DNA of 8,749 bases from Bacteroidales bacterium UBA4363 (GTDB taxonomy: Bacteria > Bacteroidota > Bacteroidia > Bacteroidales > Paludibacteraceae). This document shows positions 8,375-8,749 of the stretch, piece after piece. The notes under the pieces are model-generated. The model ran no database searches. It worked only from the letters and a program-made list of their open reading frames with translations, and was not told the origin of the DNA. Position 1 is the stretch's first letter. Each line of letters starts with the position of its first letter. The stretch lies in NCBI GenBank assembly GCA_002393965.1, contig DGSL01000026.1, forward strand, positions 1-8,749. The letters run 5' to 3'. The position numbers and the translations under genes are program-made.

Positions 8375-8482
8375 GGGTGACGCTCCTACGGAGTTCTGAG
8401 AGGAAAGGACGTTTTATACAGGGACTCCGCCCTTTGGGCTCCATTTTGCTTCGCAAGGAATCGGGCGGCGCCTCGGCAAAGA

Positions 8483-8496
8483 TTATGCATGCATAA
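8483..8496. repeat. 14-bp perfect palindrome in the repeat module
   Basis: TTATGCATGCATAA is its own reverse complement with no central spacer. It lies between two of the small hairpins of the module. A perfect palindrome without a loop is better suited to a protein-binding or cleavage site than to an RNA hairpin, but no function can be assigned. Confidence 0.6.
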
Positions 8497-8560
8497 CTCT
8501 GCGCTCGGCTTGCTCCGACATCCCTGCCTGTATTGTGTCGTCCCTACGGGACTCTTCGTT

Positions 8561-8604
8561 TGTCTTGTTTTACAGGACATTTTGTCTTGTTTCACAAGAC
8601 ATTT
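8561..8604. repeat. Two tandem 22-bp hairpin units
   Basis: Units at 8561-8582 and 8583-8604 differ at two bases. Each is an inverted repeat: TGTCTTG-TTTTA-CAGGACA in the first (with a G-T pair) and the perfect 7-bp stem TGTCTTG-TTTCA-CAAGACA in the second. With only two units and no spacers this is not a CRISPR array. It is part of the repeat module. Confidence 0.75.
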
Positions 8605-8698
8605 TGGGCGACGCCTCGGGATAACAAATAAATTTGTTCTCCTCTCGGCTTGCTCCAAAATTGGGCGGACGGGGAAGGTGGCGGATGGACGGGTTGGA

Positions 8699-8749
8699 GG
8701 GTGGCGCTCCTACGGAGTTCTGATTGGTCGAACGTTAGTTTGCAGGGAC
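8699..8749 (+). repeat. Hairpin-rich repeat module, start of copy 2
   Basis: The first 25 bases match 8375-8399 with one change (8704 against 8380), including the CTCC-TAC-GGAG hairpin. Similarity then falls and returns as CAGGGAC at the last seven bases. The copy is cut by the window edge, so its length is unknown. It shows that the modules are arranged in tandem. Confidence 0.65.

Larger units (their letters stand above)
8375..8698 (+). repeat. Hairpin-rich intergenic repeat module, copy 1
   Basis: A 25-bp start block (8375-8399) recurs with one mismatch at 8699-8723, exactly 324 bp on, and CAGGGAC at 8419-8425 recurs at 8743-8749 with the same offset. The end of the module (8644-8683) matches the left edge of the window. 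Inside are many short inverted repeats: CTCC-TAC-GGAG (8383-8393), GCCC-TTT-GGGC (8429-8439), TTGC-TTC-GCAA (8446-8456), TCGG-CTTGCT-CCGA (8505-8518) and GTCCC-TAC-GGGAC (8540-8552). Two blocks, 8463-8476 and 8606-8619, differ at one base. No open reading frame here looks like a protein. It is probably a dispersed intergenic element of this genome; whether it is mobile, transcribed or a relic is unknown. Confidence 0.7.

Noticed and set aside
8340..8377. A G-quadruplex in the G-rich stretch.
   Set aside because: Four G-tracts exist but one loop is 13 bases, longer than the usual limit, so stable folding is doubtful. Kept only as a description of the stretch.
8561..8604. Possible CRISPR array from the two similar 22-bp units.
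   Set aside because: There are only two units, they abut with no spacer between them, and no cas genes are nearby.
8386..8658. A 90-codon open frame on the minus strand in the repeat module.
   Set aside because: It runs through the hairpins and the tandem 22-bp units, which translate into a low-quality repeat rich in Lys, Arg and Cys. There is no leader, domain or conserved pattern. It is most likely a by-product of the repeat.

Overview
The window holds a complete nine-plus-one gene F-type ATP synthase operon, read entirely on the minus strand (right to left), followed by one extra gene for an exported nitroreductase-like protein. The host is almost certainly a member of Bacteroidota, most likely Bacteroidales (Prevotellaceae or a relative). 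The reasons are the gene order beta-epsilon-(small membrane protein)-a-c-b-delta-alpha-gamma, a subunit a with a signal peptide and periplasmic N-terminal domain, a short epsilon, an insert in beta, A-rich leaders in place of Shine-Dalgarno sites, and a match to the Bacteroides-type promoter (TTTG, 19 bp, TAnnTTTG) in front of the operon. The genus is inference.

Layout in transcription order: intergenic region with promoter (8215-8185); atpD, beta (8142-6625); atpC, epsilon (6582-6316); a 121-residue four-helix membrane protein (6312-5947); atpB, a (5940-4852); an A-rich leader; atpE, c (4795-4529); a 160-bp structured spacer; atpF, b (4368-3868); atpH, delta (3854-3315); atpA, alpha (3289-1703); atpG, gamma (1676-807); a SagB/ThcOx-like nitroreductase with signal peptide (750-109); and a strong intrinsic terminator (73-43). 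No other convincing terminator is visible inside the gene set, so the nitroreductase gene probably shares the atp transcript.

The products form one machine. The alpha3-beta3-gamma-delta-epsilon head makes or hydrolyses ATP, and a, b and the c-ring form the membrane proton channel and stator. The c subunit lacks the known Na+ ligands, so H+ coupling is predicted. The small membrane protein sits where AtpI- or AtpR-like assembly factors sit in other atp operons.

Region 8143-8749 (607 bp) has no credible gene. It carries the operon promoter, an AT-rich inverted repeat, a G-rich stretch and a repeat module of about 310-324 bp packed with small hairpins. A second copy of the module starts at 8699 and runs off the right edge. 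The last part of another copy is at 1-38, so the locus is bracketed by the same repeat family in the same orientation. I found no new defence, mobile or CRISPR-like system. The most interesting signals are the hairpin-rich repeat module, the linked exported nitroreductase, the unassigned small membrane protein, and the translation and spacer features around atpE.
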